This document shows positions 50,375 through 59,122 of a stretch of DNA of 64,000 bases, in pieces. The notes under the pieces were generated by a model. It saw nothing but the letters and a program-made list of their open reading frames with translations, was not told where the DNA came from and searched no databases. Numbering within the stretch: the first letter of the stretch is position 1; every line of letters begins with the position of its first letter. The position numbers and the translations under genes are program-made. The stretch comes from Paracoccaceae bacterium (GTDB lineage: Bacteria; Pseudomonadota; Alphaproteobacteria; Rhodobacterales; Rhodobacteraceae), in NCBI GenBank assembly GCA_013003075.1, contig JABDLJ010000019.1, positions 89,759 through 153,758 on the forward strand, read 5' to 3'.

Positions 50375-52069
50375 TTACGCGCCGGTCACCTTGACCGACG
50401 TGTTCGGTTCGACAGAGACGGTGCCGTTGCGCCGAATGTAGTTTTCCACGACATCCCAGATCGGCGGCCCTTCGGTGGCCTCGTTCACGCTGGCCCAGCC
50501 TGCGACAACGTAGGTCTTGGCCGGGTCGATCTTTTCGCCGGTCTTCAGGATCGTCATGTCGGTGATCCGGCTGCCCTGCGGCTGGCTGATGTCGATCTGA
50601 TAGCCCATGCCGCCGACCCGGACCATATCGCCGCCCTGCTGGTAATAGGGATCGGGGTTGAAGAGGTTGTCTGCCACGTCCTCGAGCACGACATGCAGGA
50701 ACTCTCCGGTGAACTCGGTGCGATAGGCTGCGGGATAGCTCATGGCCGTGGCGTTGAAGATATCCTCGCGGGTGATGTCCTGGCCTGGTAAAACGCTGGC
50801 GCCCCAGCGGAAGCCCGGCGACAGGGCGATATCGGCCTCGCGTTCTTCCAAAAGCGCATTGCAGATCAGATCGTCCCACGTCCCGTTGAAATTGCCACGG
50901 CGATAAAGCAGGCTTTCGGTCTGGCCGATCACCTCGCCAAGACGGTCCGCATACGGCGCGCGCTCGGTCTTGACCAAAGCGGTCATCTCCGGGTCCGGCG
51001 CGATCACGTCCGAGAAGATCGGAATCAGCTTGTGGCGCAGCTCTTTGACCTCGCCGTCGCGCACATCGAGGTCGACGCGAGCCAGGAACTTGCCGTGGCT
51101 TCCGGTCGCGATGAGATGCGTCTTGCCGACCAGCACAGGCTCTGGCAGCGCATCGTGCGTGTGCCCGGTCAGGATCACGTCGATCCCGTCGATCTCGCCG
51201 GCCAGCTTGCGGTCTACGTCAAAGCCGTTATGGCTCAGCAGAACCACGACCTCGGCGCCTGCATCCCGGACTTCTTGCACGACTTCGGCCATGCGTTCTT
51301 GGCGTACTCCGAAGCTCAGCCCGGGGAACATCCAGCCGGGGTTCGCGATCGGCATGTAAGGGAAGGCCTGCCCGATAACGGCAATCTTGGTGCCGCCGCG
51401 CTCGAACATCTGGTAGGGCTCATAGGCCGGCTCATCCCATTCGTTGTCGAAGATATTGGCGCCGAGGAAGGGGAAGTTCAGCTCGTTCTCGACGATCTCG
51501 GTGACCCGGTCGATGCCCAGCGTGAACTCCCAGTGCGAGGTCATCGCCTCGACGCCCAGGGCATTCATCGCACGCACCATGTCGCCGCCGTTCGTCTCAA
51601 GCGCCGTCAGGCTGCCCTGCCAAGTGTCGCCGCCATCCAGCAAAAGCGCATCGGGGCGCTCGGCCCGGATGGCGTTCACAACCGTGGCGATCCGGTCCAT
51701 GCCGCCCATCCGCCCATAGGTTCGGGCAAGCGCCGTGAAATCGTCATAGGTCAGCGCGTAATCCAGCGGGCTGCCGTCGGCGATACCGTAAAGCTTGCGG
51801 TAGTCGGCGCCGGTGATATGCGGCACAAACCCCTTGGCACCGCCGACGCCCAGATTGATCTGTGGCTCACGGAAATAGACCGGCATCAGCTGCGCATGGA
51901 TGTCGGTAATGTGGATCAGAGTGACATTTCCGAGTGTGTCGAACTCAAGCAGCTGGTCTTGGCTCAGCACCTGCTGAGCGGCCAGCCTGGACCAGTTTCC
52001 AAAGCCCGACGCGCCGTAAAGCGCTGACGTGGCCATCGCCACCTGAAGAAAATCACGACGGGAAATCAT
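50375..52069 (-). CDS. soxB: Thiosulfohydrolase SoxB
   Basis: Tat signal SRRDFLQVAMATSALYG; LIHITDIHAQLMPVYFREPQ; LLLDGGDTWQGSLTALETNG; ILTGHTHDALPEP. Confidence 0.97.
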   Translation of the reverse strand: MISRRDFLQVAMATSALYGASGFGNWSRLAAQQVLSQDQLLEFDTLGNVTLIHITDIHAQLMPVYFREPQINLGVGGAKGFVPHITGADYRKLYGIADGSPLDYALTYDDFTALARTYGRMGGMDRIATVVNAIRAERPDALLLDGGDTWQGSLTALETNGGDMVRAMNALGVEAMTSHWEFTLGIDRVTEIVENELNFPFLGANIFDNEWDEPAYEPYQMFERGGTKIAVIGQAFPYMPIANPGWMFPGLSFGVRQERMAEVVQEVRDAGAEVVVLLSHNGFDVDRKLAGEIDGIDVILTGHTHDALPEPVLVGKTHLIATGSHGKFLARVDLDVRDGEVKELRHKLIPIFSDVIAPDPEMTALVKTERAPYADRLGEVIGQTESLLYRRGNFNGTWDDLICNALLEEREADIALSPGFRWGASVLPGQDITREDIFNATAMSYPAAYRTEFTGEFLHVVLEDVADNLFNPDPYYQQGGDMVRVGGMGYQIDISQPQGSRITDMTILKTGEKIDPAKTYVVAGWASVNEATEGPPIWDVVENYIRRNGTVSVEPNTSVKVTGA

Positions 52070-52124
52070 CGAGCCTGGTCCTTTCCATCCACACGGATGC
52101 GCATTTTTGAATACGTGTCGGCCG

Positions 52125-52158
52125 AAAAAACCCGCGCCGGGATCAGTCGGCGCGGGTT
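52125..52158 (-). terminator. Strong intrinsic terminator between soxA and soxB
   Basis: Minus strand AACCCGCGCCG ACTGATCC CGGCGCGGGTT followed by T-run. Confidence 0.75.
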
Positions 52159-52164
52159 CCTGTT

Positions 52165-53019
52165 TTAGTTGCGGACCGACGGTCCTTCGACCGATAGGCC
52201 GTTGCCACGTGAAGTGACGTAAAGCTCCAGGGCGATGAACTCGGGGCTTGCTACCGAGAACGTGTGTGCCCGCGTATCGCGAATGCAGCCGCGGAAGCGG
52301 TCATGCACCGTGTTCAGCTTGGTGTTCTTCAGACGGTAGGTCGGAAAGCCGTTGATCTGACCCTGGCTGAGATGGTCGGCGCGGATCATGTTGCCGTAAT
52401 TGTCCTCGTGGCAATTCGCGCAGGACAGTTCCAGCTGACCATAGCGGGTGTAGTAGATCTCTTTGCCCTTCTCCCAGGTGGACTGGGCCGGGCCATCGAT
52501 CGCCACATTGACCGGCAAGCCGCGCGACACCGACGCCAGAAGCGCGACCGTGTTGGTCATTTCGCCGCCGTTGTACTTCCACTCTTCGGCGCCCATCCGG
52601 GTCTTGCGGCAGTCGTTGATCTGCATCTCGATGGTGCGGACTTCGCCTGCACCTTCGTTCCACTTGGGATAGACCGCCTTCACGCCAGCCATATCTTCGA
52701 CATCGCCGTGACAAGAGGCGCAGCTCTCGCCCTCGGATCCGTCGACCGCGCTCCATTGCTCGATCCCCAACTCGACACCCAGCATACCGGGGTTGTCGAA
52801 GTCGTCCATCTGGACGGCCTGGGTTTCATCCGACCGGAAACGCCAGCCCGAATACACCGTATCGACGTATTCCAAATGCGCCGGGGCAGCCGCTTCGGTG
52901 ACGATCGCGATCTCTCCGTTGATCGTCAGACTGTCGTCGTCCGGCTCTGCCGTCGCAACGCCTCCAAGACCGACGGTCAACGCCAGTGCAGAGAGCAGTC
53001 CTCCGTTAAATCCGTTCAT
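52165..53019 (-). CDS. soxA: L-cysteine S-thiosulfotransferase subunit SoxA (diheme)
   Basis: CASCH and CANCH haem motifs; RFRGCIRDTRA persulfide-cysteine region. Confidence 0.96.
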   Translation of the reverse strand: MNGFNGGLLSALALTVGLGGVATAEPDDDSLTINGEIAIVTEAAAPAHLEYVDTVYSGWRFRSDETQAVQMDDFDNPGMLGVELGIEQWSAVDGSEGESCASCHGDVEDMAGVKAVYPKWNEGAGEVRTIEMQINDCRKTRMGAEEWKYNGGEMTNTVALLASVSRGLPVNVAIDGPAQSTWEKGKEIYYTRYGQLELSCANCHEDNYGNMIRADHLSQGQINGFPTYRLKNTKLNTVHDRFRGCIRDTRAHTFSVASPEFIALELYVTSRGNGLSVEGPSVRN

Positions 53020-53070
53020 GTATTTCCTCCCTGGAGCGGTCCTGCCGCCAAGGCGACAGGGACCGGACCG

Positions 53071-53400
53071 TCAGCCTACGCTGATGCTTTTTGTTTCTGT
53101 GTAGACGTCGCCATCGTCGTCGTACCAGGTGAACGTGAAGTCACCGGATTCAGGGACGACCGCCTCGAACTCGAAGTAAGGGTTCGTCGAAATTGCCGGC
53201 TCGAGGTTCACGTCGATGACCATTTCGCCATTAAACTCGGCCGTGAACCGATTGATGATCGACCGGGGAATTACGTTGCCGTCGGCGTCTTTGCGCTGGC
53301 CCGATTCCATTTTGTGGCTGATCAGGGTTTTGATGATGATCACCTCACCTGCACTTGCAGATTTGGGGACCTTGACGCGGGGTTTGACACCAGATGCCAT
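53071..53400 (-). CDS. soxZ: Thiosulfate oxidation carrier complex protein SoxZ
   Basis: IIIKTLISHKMESGQRKDADGNVIPRSIINRFTAEFNGE; FTWYDDDGDVYTETKSI. Confidence 0.96.
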   Translation of the reverse strand: MASGVKPRVKVPKSASAGEVIIIKTLISHKMESGQRKDADGNVIPRSIINRFTAEFNGEMVIDVNLEPAISTNPYFEFEAVVPESGDFTFTWYDDDGDVYTETKSISVG

Positions 53401-53419
53401 GTCAGAATTCTCCTAATGC

Positions 53420-53842
53420 TTAGCCGCCGCAGCCGCCGATTGTGACCTTGACCGACTGCGAAGCCTGTACGAACGAGCCGTCCGCCATTTTGGCAATTGC
53501 AATCACGTCCTGAGTGCCTGCAAGGCGGATCCGGGTGGATGCCGATTGCGAAGCGGCGAGCGGGCCGAAGTTGAAGGTCACGACACCCGGGTTGGGGTTG
53601 CCGGCCGCAAGTACGACGATTGCCGTCGCACCTGGCGCGTTGACCTCGATCGGAACGGTGTTGCCGTTCTCGGCGATCTCGGGCGCGGTCAGCGTGATGC
53701 CGCCCTCGCCAACCTCGGCGCCGCCGGTGAAGGCCGCGATATCGTCTTCGGTCGCAGCCATGGCGCCGAAAGGCAGCGCCGCTGCGGCTGCCGCACCCAA
53801 CCCGATGGCGAGTGTCTGACGTCTTGTAACGTTCATCGTCAT
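53420..53842 (-). CDS. soxY: Thiosulfate oxidation carrier protein SoxY
   Basis: Tat signal TRRQTLAIGLGAAAAAALPFGAMA; C-terminal carrier motif VTIGGCGG. Confidence 0.97.
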   Translation of the reverse strand: MTMNVTRRQTLAIGLGAAAAAALPFGAMAATEDDIAAFTGGAEVGEGGITLTAPEIAENGNTVPIEVNAPGATAIVVLAAGNPNPGVVTFNFGPLAASQSASTRIRLAGTQDVIAIAKMADGSFVQASQSVKVTIGGCGG

Positions 53843-53862
53843 TTCTCCATTCCTTTGTTCGA

Positions 53863-54333
53863 TCACTCTTTCAGCGTCAGCAGGAACGCGACAACGTCTT
53901 CGATCTGCTGTGCTGTCAGAAGCGGCTCCAGCTCGCCCTCGGCGGCCTTGCCGGTGAATGCGTTTCCAGGGCGAATGTAGCCGTCTGTCTTGTAGAATGA
54001 CGGCATCATCGTCTCGGGGAACATCATCTTCGCATTCGAAACGATGCCGCGCAGTTCCGCCTCGCTCCAGCGATCGCCCACGCCATCGAGCGCCGGCCCG
54101 ACCTCTCCGTGAAACGGCCACTCGGACAAAACGGACACTTCGTGGCAGGCAATACAATTGCCGGCACCCTTGTTCATAACAAGGCGCCCGGCCTCCGGAT
54201 CTCCGGGCTGGCCGGAAATCGAAGACGCAACTGCGCCGTCATCGAACGAAACGCTTGCCGGCATGATCGCTTCGGACCATCCAGCGCTTGCCGTGACGGC
54301 CAGAGCGGCCGACACCATCAACAGTTTTCTCAT
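53863..54333 (-). CDS. soxX: L-cysteine S-thiosulfotransferase cytochrome subunit SoxX
   Basis: Haem motif CIACH; GEVGPALDGVGDRWSEAELRGIVSNAKMMFPETMMPSFY. Confidence 0.95.
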   Translation of the reverse strand: MRKLLMVSAALAVTASAGWSEAIMPASVSFDDGAVASSISGQPGDPEAGRLVMNKGAGNCIACHEVSVLSEWPFHGEVGPALDGVGDRWSEAELRGIVSNAKMMFPETMMPSFYKTDGYIRPGNAFTGKAAEGELEPLLTAQQIEDVVAFLLTLKE

Positions 54334-54408
54334 AGTCCCTCCCTGAGACAGAGCTGAGTTTTGTTATTTTTGCTAGGGTAGACGACAGAATCGCGTTCAT
54401 GCAACGAT

Positions 54409-54428
54409 AAATTCGAATTTTTGAATTT
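54409..54428. promoter_or_regulatory. Candidate SoxR operator, soxW-soxX region
   Basis: AAATTC-N8-GAATTT inverted repeat just upstream of putative soxX promoter (minus strand TTGCAT-N18-TACCCT). Confidence 0.6.
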
Positions 54429-55006
54429 CATCGTGTGTTGCCGTCGTCACGTTCTCGTATGCGACGCGCGTGATAGCGTTGGAAATCCTCTTCTGATTGA
54501 TCCAGATAGCGCTCTTCCTTGACCCAGGTCAGCAGGTCGAGCGTGGTTCCAGCGGAAAACGCGCCGGGCATGGTCGCAACCGATTGCGCCGTAGCGGATC
54601 GATCGGTGTCGATTTCCGGCGGCAGTAGAATCATCGTTGGCGTGAACAGAACGCCCCATTTCCGCGTCGCGTCCTTTTCGCTCAGCGTCTCGCCGTCGGT
54701 GTCCACGATCTCTATGTCGCCGTGCAGATTGATCTGGACCGGATAGTAGTCGTCTTCCAGCATCGTTTTGACCCGCGCATCGGTAAACGTCTTTTCGTGC
54801 ATATCCTGGCAATAGCTACAGCCGCGTTGTTCGACCAGGATCAGGATACGTTTGCCCTCGGCCGAAGCCTCGGCGGCATCTTCCTGAAGGTCCTTGAAGG
54901 TATCGCGCAGCCAATCGGCCTTGTGCAGACCATCGTCGCCCAGTTCGGCAGCCGCTACGGGAAGCGCCAGGCAGATTGCCAGGGCGGCATGCAAAACTCT
55001 TTTCAT
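54428..55006 (-). CDS. soxW: Periplasmic thioredoxin SoxW
   Basis: Signal peptide; LILVEQRGCSYCQDMHEKTFTD thioredoxin CxxC; between soxV and soxX. Confidence 0.9.
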   Translation of the reverse strand: MKRVLHAALAICLALPVAAAELGDDGLHKADWLRDTFKDLQEDAAEASAEGKRILILVEQRGCSYCQDMHEKTFTDARVKTMLEDDYYPVQINLHGDIEIVDTDGETLSEKDATRKWGVLFTPTMILLPPEIDTDRSATAQSVATMPGAFSAGTTLDLLTWVKEERYLDQSEEDFQRYHARRIRERDDGNTR

Positions 55007-55022
55007 GTAAGCCTCCTTCGGT

Positions 55023-55754
55023 TCATCCAAGCTGCGGCCAGTAAAGCACCATCCAGTTGGCAATGACATTCACAGTTTCGGTGGCGATCAGAACGCCGAA
55101 AAGAACCAGCATTGCGCCCATGACCTTCTCGATCGTCCCAAGATGCCGCCGAAACCCCTTCATCCAGCGCAGGAACGGGCCGACGAAAAGGGCGGCGACG
55201 ATGAAGGGCAGCGTCATTCCGACACCGTAGACAAAGAGCAAAAGCGCGCCGCGCGCCGCGGTTTCGGTCCCTGCTGCAGTGAACAGGATCGCAGCCAGAA
55301 CCGGACCGACGCACGGGGTCCAGCCAAAGGCGAACGCCAGCCCGATGACGAAGGCGCCAAGATAGGTGACGTTCGATGTATCGCCCACGTCCGCGCGCAA
55401 CTGGCGATACAGGATCCCGATCTTGATGATCCCCAGGAAGTGCAGGCCCATCGCGATGATGATCGCCGCCGCGATCCAGCGCAGAACGTCGAACCAGTCG
55501 CGGAAAACCTGGCCGAACACGCTTGCCGTTGCGCCAAAAGCCATGAAGACCATGATCACCCCGGCCGCGAAAAACACCGAAGAGACGACTGCGCGCCGCC
55601 GCACGCTGGCATCGATCGGGCCTTCAGCGGTCAGCCGGTCCATCCCGACCCCCGCCAGATAACTGAGGTAAAACGGGACAATCGGCAACACGCAAGGCGT
55701 CAGAAACGACATAAGACCAGCAAGACCGGCCCAGGCCAAAGACACATCCAGCAT
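55023..55754 (-). CDS. soxV: CcdA-like thiol transporter SoxV
   Basis: AGLAGLMSFLTPCVLPIVPFYLSYLAG; FAFGWTPCVGPVLAAIL. Confidence 0.93.
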   Translation of the reverse strand: MLDVSLAWAGLAGLMSFLTPCVLPIVPFYLSYLAGVGMDRLTAEGPIDASVRRRAVVSSVFFAAGVIMVFMAFGATASVFGQVFRDWFDVLRWIAAAIIIAMGLHFLGIIKIGILYRQLRADVGDTSNVTYLGAFVIGLAFAFGWTPCVGPVLAAILFTAAGTETAARGALLLFVYGVGMTLPFIVAALFVGPFLRWMKGFRRHLGTIEKVMGAMLVLFGVLIATETVNVIANWMVLYWPQLG

Positions 55755-55764
55755 ACAAGTTGCC

Positions 55765-55801
55765 TTGATCAATTCACATATTCAAATTACGTTGTATTTG
55801 A
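55765..55801. promoter_or_regulatory. soxS-soxV divergent control region with candidate SoxR operator
   Basis: TCAAAT-N8-ATTTGA (55782-55801) overlapping putative soxS promoter TTGATC-N17-TACGTT (55765-55793). Confidence 0.55.
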
Positions 55802-55827
55802 CAAATCAGTCAATCGGGTCTTTGAAC

Positions 55828-56196
55828 ATGCGCTGGATTGCCTCGCTGCTTACTGCTCTTTTCCTGCTTCCGGGCGGCAGTTCAGATGCGGCACAGCTGG
55901 TCTTGGTCGAAGAGCAAGGCTGCATCTGGTGTGCAGTCTGGAACAACGAGATTGCGCCGATTTATCCCAAGACCGCAGAAGGTAGATTCGCTCCGCTTCG
56001 GCGGATCGATATCCGGGAACCGTTCCCTGACGATCTGAAATTCGCCAGCCGCCCGGTTTTCACGCCCACGTTCATACTTGTGGAAGACGGCCAGGAAGTT
56101 GCTCGTATCGAAGGCTATCCGGGCGAGGATTTCTTCTGGGGTCTGCTGGAACGCATGCTTCTCGATCACACCAACTACGAAGGGCCAACATCATGA
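55828..56196 (+). CDS. soxS: Thioredoxin-like SoxS
   Basis: Signal peptide; LVEEQGCIWCAVWNNEIAPIYPKT; divergent from soxV. Confidence 0.88.
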   Translation: MRWIASLLTALFLLPGGSSDAAQLVLVEEQGCIWCAVWNNEIAPIYPKTAEGRFAPLRRIDIREPFPDDLKFASRPVFTPTFILVEDGQEVARIEGYPGEDFFWGLLERMLLDHTNYEGPTS

Positions 56197-56696
56197 CACG
56201 ACTTTGCACAGCCGCCATACTCAGCGTTGTCCTTGCCGCTCCGGCGGTGGCTCAGGACGAAGAGCCACTGGTCATATTCAAGATGCTGCGCCCTGAGCTT
56301 GCGCTCAAGATGGCGCAGACCGCGCTGGAAAACTGCCGCGAGGCGGGGTTTCAGGTCGGTGTTGCGGTTGTCGATCGCTTCGGCGTGCCGCAGGTCTTTC
56401 TGCGCGACCGTTTTGCCGGCCCGCACACGTCCGAGACGGCAACGCGCAAGGCCTGGACCGCCGTCAGTTTCCGCGCCAGCACGCTTGAGCTGGGCAAGGT
56501 GATGAACACCGAGTCCGACAGCTTCGGTGTCCGGTTCATCAGCGACGCGCTGCCACTGGGCGGCGGGATGCCGGTACTTGACGGCGATGGCAGCATTGTC
56601 GCAGGTATTGGCGTGTCAGGCGCCCCAAGCCCCGCCGCCGATGAGGTTTGCGCCGAGGCGGGCATCGAAGCTATCGCCGACGAAATCGCCTTCTAG
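56193..56696 (+). CDS. GlcG/HbpS-family (DUF336-like) haem-binding-type protein, secreted
   Basis: Signal peptide; LKMAQTALENCREAGFQVGVAVVDRFGVPQVFLRD; GGMPVLDGDGSIVAGIGVSGAPSPAADEVCAEAGIEAI. Confidence 0.85.
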   Translation: MTRLCTAAILSVVLAAPAVAQDEEPLVIFKMLRPELALKMAQTALENCREAGFQVGVAVVDRFGVPQVFLRDRFAGPHTSETATRKAWTAVSFRASTLELGKVMNTESDSFGVRFISDALPLGGGMPVLDGDGSIVAGIGVSGAPSPAADEVCAEAGIEAIADEIAF

Positions 56697-56705
56697 GAGA
56701 GCCCG

Positions 56706-57053
56706 ATGGTTCTGCCCGTCATATCCGAAGACATTACCGATGCGGAAATTGAGCGGATGATGGTCAGCGCCTGCGACGCTGCCAATTTCCTGAAGGCAAT
56801 CAGTCACGAGGGCCGCCTGATGATCTTGTGTCACCTGGCGACGGGCGAAAAATCGGTCACCGAGCTGGAACGGCTGCTGTCGGCCAGGCAGGCCGCGGTC
56901 TCGCAGCAGCTCTCGCGTTTGCGGATGGAGGGACTGGTCCAGCCCCGACGCGACGGAAAGACCATCTACTACAGCCTCACCGACAAGCGCGCGACCAAGA
57001 TGCTGGACGTCGTCTATGATCTGTTTTGCGAAAAGACAGGGAACGATGTCTAA
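56706..57053 (+). CDS. soxR: ArsR-family transcriptional regulator SoxR
   Basis: LKAISHEGRLMILCHLATGEKSVTELERLLSARQAAVSQQLSRLRMEGLVQPRRDGKTIYYSL. Confidence 0.92.
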   Translation: MVLPVISEDITDAEIERMMVSACDAANFLKAISHEGRLMILCHLATGEKSVTELERLLSARQAAVSQQLSRLRMEGLVQPRRDGKTIYYSLTDKRATKMLDVVYDLFCEKTGNDV

Positions 57054-57086
57054 GCGTTTGCTTGGGCCAAAGGGGAAGGGGCTGCA

Positions 57087-58139
57087 GTGATCGAAGTCAT
57101 CGGTGAACCGGCATCGGCGGCGCTTTTTGGCCTTGCGGGCGGGATCGTCCTGGGGCTGGCGGCGCGGCTTGCCCGGTTCTGCTCGCTTGGTGCGATCGAG
57201 GACGCTTTTCTGGGCGGCTCGAACAAACGCATTGCGATGTGGGCGATTGCCATCGGAGTAGCGCTTGTCGGATGCTTCACCCTGTCCGCCACCGGCCAGC
57301 TTGATCTGGCAGGCACCTTCTATCACACACAGCCCTTCAGCCCAATTCTCGTGGTGGTCGGCGGCCTTGTGTTTGGCTACGGCATGTCGCTTGCCGGCAA
57401 TTGCGGCTTCGGGGCCCTGGCGCGGATGGGCGGCGGCGATCTTAGATCGTTCGTGATCGTCCTGGTTCTTGGAATTTGCGCCTACGTTACTCTGACGGGT
57501 CCGCTGGCGCCGTTGCGCGTGGCGGTACTTGAGGCCACCGCGGTCTCGCTTCCCGAGGGCGGTATCGCTGGCATGCTGGCGGGGATAGGCATCCCGCCGC
57601 TGCTGACCGGGCTTGTTGCGGGCGCGGCCTTTCTGGCGCTTGGGCTGGCGCAAAGCGGGTTGCGCCATGACAGAACGGCACTGATCTGGTCGGTGCTGGT
57701 CGGCCTTGCGATCGTATCCGGCTGGGCCGGGACGCAACACATCGCCGCGCATGGGTTCGAGGCGATCGGAGTGGCCTCGCACACCTATTCGGCCCCGGTC
57801 GGCGAGACGATCCTCTTCGTGATGACCGCAAGCGGCGGAGGCCTCAGTTTCGGCGTCGGTTCGGTTCTGGGTGTCGTGGTCGGGGCGGTGATCGGTTCGC
57901 TCTGCAAAGGCCAGTTTCGCTGGGAATCCTGCGAGGACCCCCGCGAACTACGCCGCCAGATCGCCGGGGCCGCCGGCATGGGGGTCGGGGCGGTTCTGGC
58001 GGTCGGCTGCACCATCGGACAGGGCATCTCGGCGTTTTCGGTTCTGGCCTACAGCGCGCCCCTGGCCGTCGTATCCATCCTTATCGGGGCAGCTGCCGGA
58101 CTGAACTATCTGGTCACGGGCCGGCTTTCGTGGCGGTAG
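57087..58139 (+). CDS. YeeE/YedE family membrane protein (SoxT-like)
   Basis: ARLARFCSLGAIEDAFLGG; SLAGNCGFGALARMGGGDLRSFVIVLVLGICAYVTLTGPLAPLR; VGCTIGQGISAFS; in soxS-soxR strand group. Confidence 0.88.
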   Translation: MIEVIGEPASAALFGLAGGIVLGLAARLARFCSLGAIEDAFLGGSNKRIAMWAIAIGVALVGCFTLSATGQLDLAGTFYHTQPFSPILVVVGGLVFGYGMSLAGNCGFGALARMGGGDLRSFVIVLVLGICAYVTLTGPLAPLRVAVLEATAVSLPEGGIAGMLAGIGIPPLLTGLVAGAAFLALGLAQSGLRHDRTALIWSVLVGLAIVSGWAGTQHIAAHGFEAIGVASHTYSAPVGETILFVMTASGGGLSFGVGSVLGVVVGAVIGSLCKGQFRWESCEDPRELRRQIAGAAGMGVGAVLAVGCTIGQGISAFSVLAYSAPLAVVSILIGAAAGLNYLVTGRLSWR

Positions 58140-58150
58140 CCGGCCACTGC

Positions 58151-59122
58151 CTACTGGTCTTCGCCGACACCATCGGGAAAGAAGCACGCCGCGCCATGCG
58201 GCTCGCCTTCTAGCTGGGGCACCTCGGCGCGGCAGCGGGCCTGCACTTTCCAGCAGCGCGGCGCGAACGGGCATCCGTCAGGAATGGCCAGCGGCGAGGG
58301 CAGCTCTCCGGTCAGCTTGATCCGCTCTTTGGCGGCGTTCGGCTCTGCACGCGGCGTCGCCGACAAAAGCGCCCGCGTGTAGGGATGCCGCGGCGCCTCG
58401 AAGACCTGCTCCTTCGGTCCCTTCTCAACGGCGCGCCCCAGGTACATGACGATCACGTCGTCCGCGATATGGCGCACAACGCTAAGGTCATGGCTGATGA
58501 AGAGATAGGCCAGCTGCAGCCGCTCCTGCAGCTCCATGATCAGGTTCAGGATCGCCGACTGGATCGACAGATCAAGCGCCGACACAGGCTCGTCCAGCAC
58601 CAGCACCTTGGGATCCAGCATCAAGGCGCGCGCCACCGCGATCCTCTGGCGCTGCCCGCCCGAGAACATGTGCGGGTAGCGGTCGAAATGTTCGGGGCGC
58701 AAGCCGACCAGTTTCAGCATCTCGCGCGCCTTGGTCTCGCGCTCTTCCCGGCTAAGTTCGGGGTGATTGATGACAAGCGGCTCTTGCAGGATCGTGCCGA
58801 TGCGCTGGCGCGGGTTGAGCGAGCCGTAAGGGTCCTGGAACACGATCTGAACAGAACTGCGCAACTCGGCCCAGCCTTCGGGGCGTATCTCTTTGCCCTC
58901 CAGCGTCAGCGAGCCCGCCGTGGGCTCTTCGATCATCGCGACCATCCGCGCCAGCGTGGACTTGCCGCAGCCGCTTTCTCCGACGACCGCCAGCGTCTTG
59001 CCCGGCGTCAGCGTGAAATCGAGCCCTCCGACCGCGCGCAGCACCTGCGGGCTGCGAAAAAGGCCCGATGAGACGTTGTAGTGGCGCTGAAGCGCAGTTG
59101 CCTGCATCACGGTGTCGGTCAT
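58151..59122 (-). CDS. Peptide ABC transporter ATP-binding protein (DppF/OppF-like)
   Basis: VVGESGCGKSTLARM; FSGGQRQRIAVARALMLDPKVLVLDEPVSALD; Cys-rich C-terminus. Confidence 0.94.
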   Translation of the reverse strand: MTDTVMQATALQRHYNVSSGLFRSPQVLRAVGGLDFTLTPGKTLAVVGESGCGKSTLARMVAMIEEPTAGSLTLEGKEIRPEGWAELRSSVQIVFQDPYGSLNPRQRIGTILQEPLVINHPELSREERETKAREMLKLVGLRPEHFDRYPHMFSGGQRQRIAVARALMLDPKVLVLDEPVSALDLSIQSAILNLIMELQERLQLAYLFISHDLSVVRHIADDVIVMYLGRAVEKGPKEQVFEAPRHPYTRALLSATPRAEPNAAKERIKLTGELPSPLAIPDGCPFAPRCWKVQARCRAEVPQLEGEPHGAACFFPDGVGEDQ

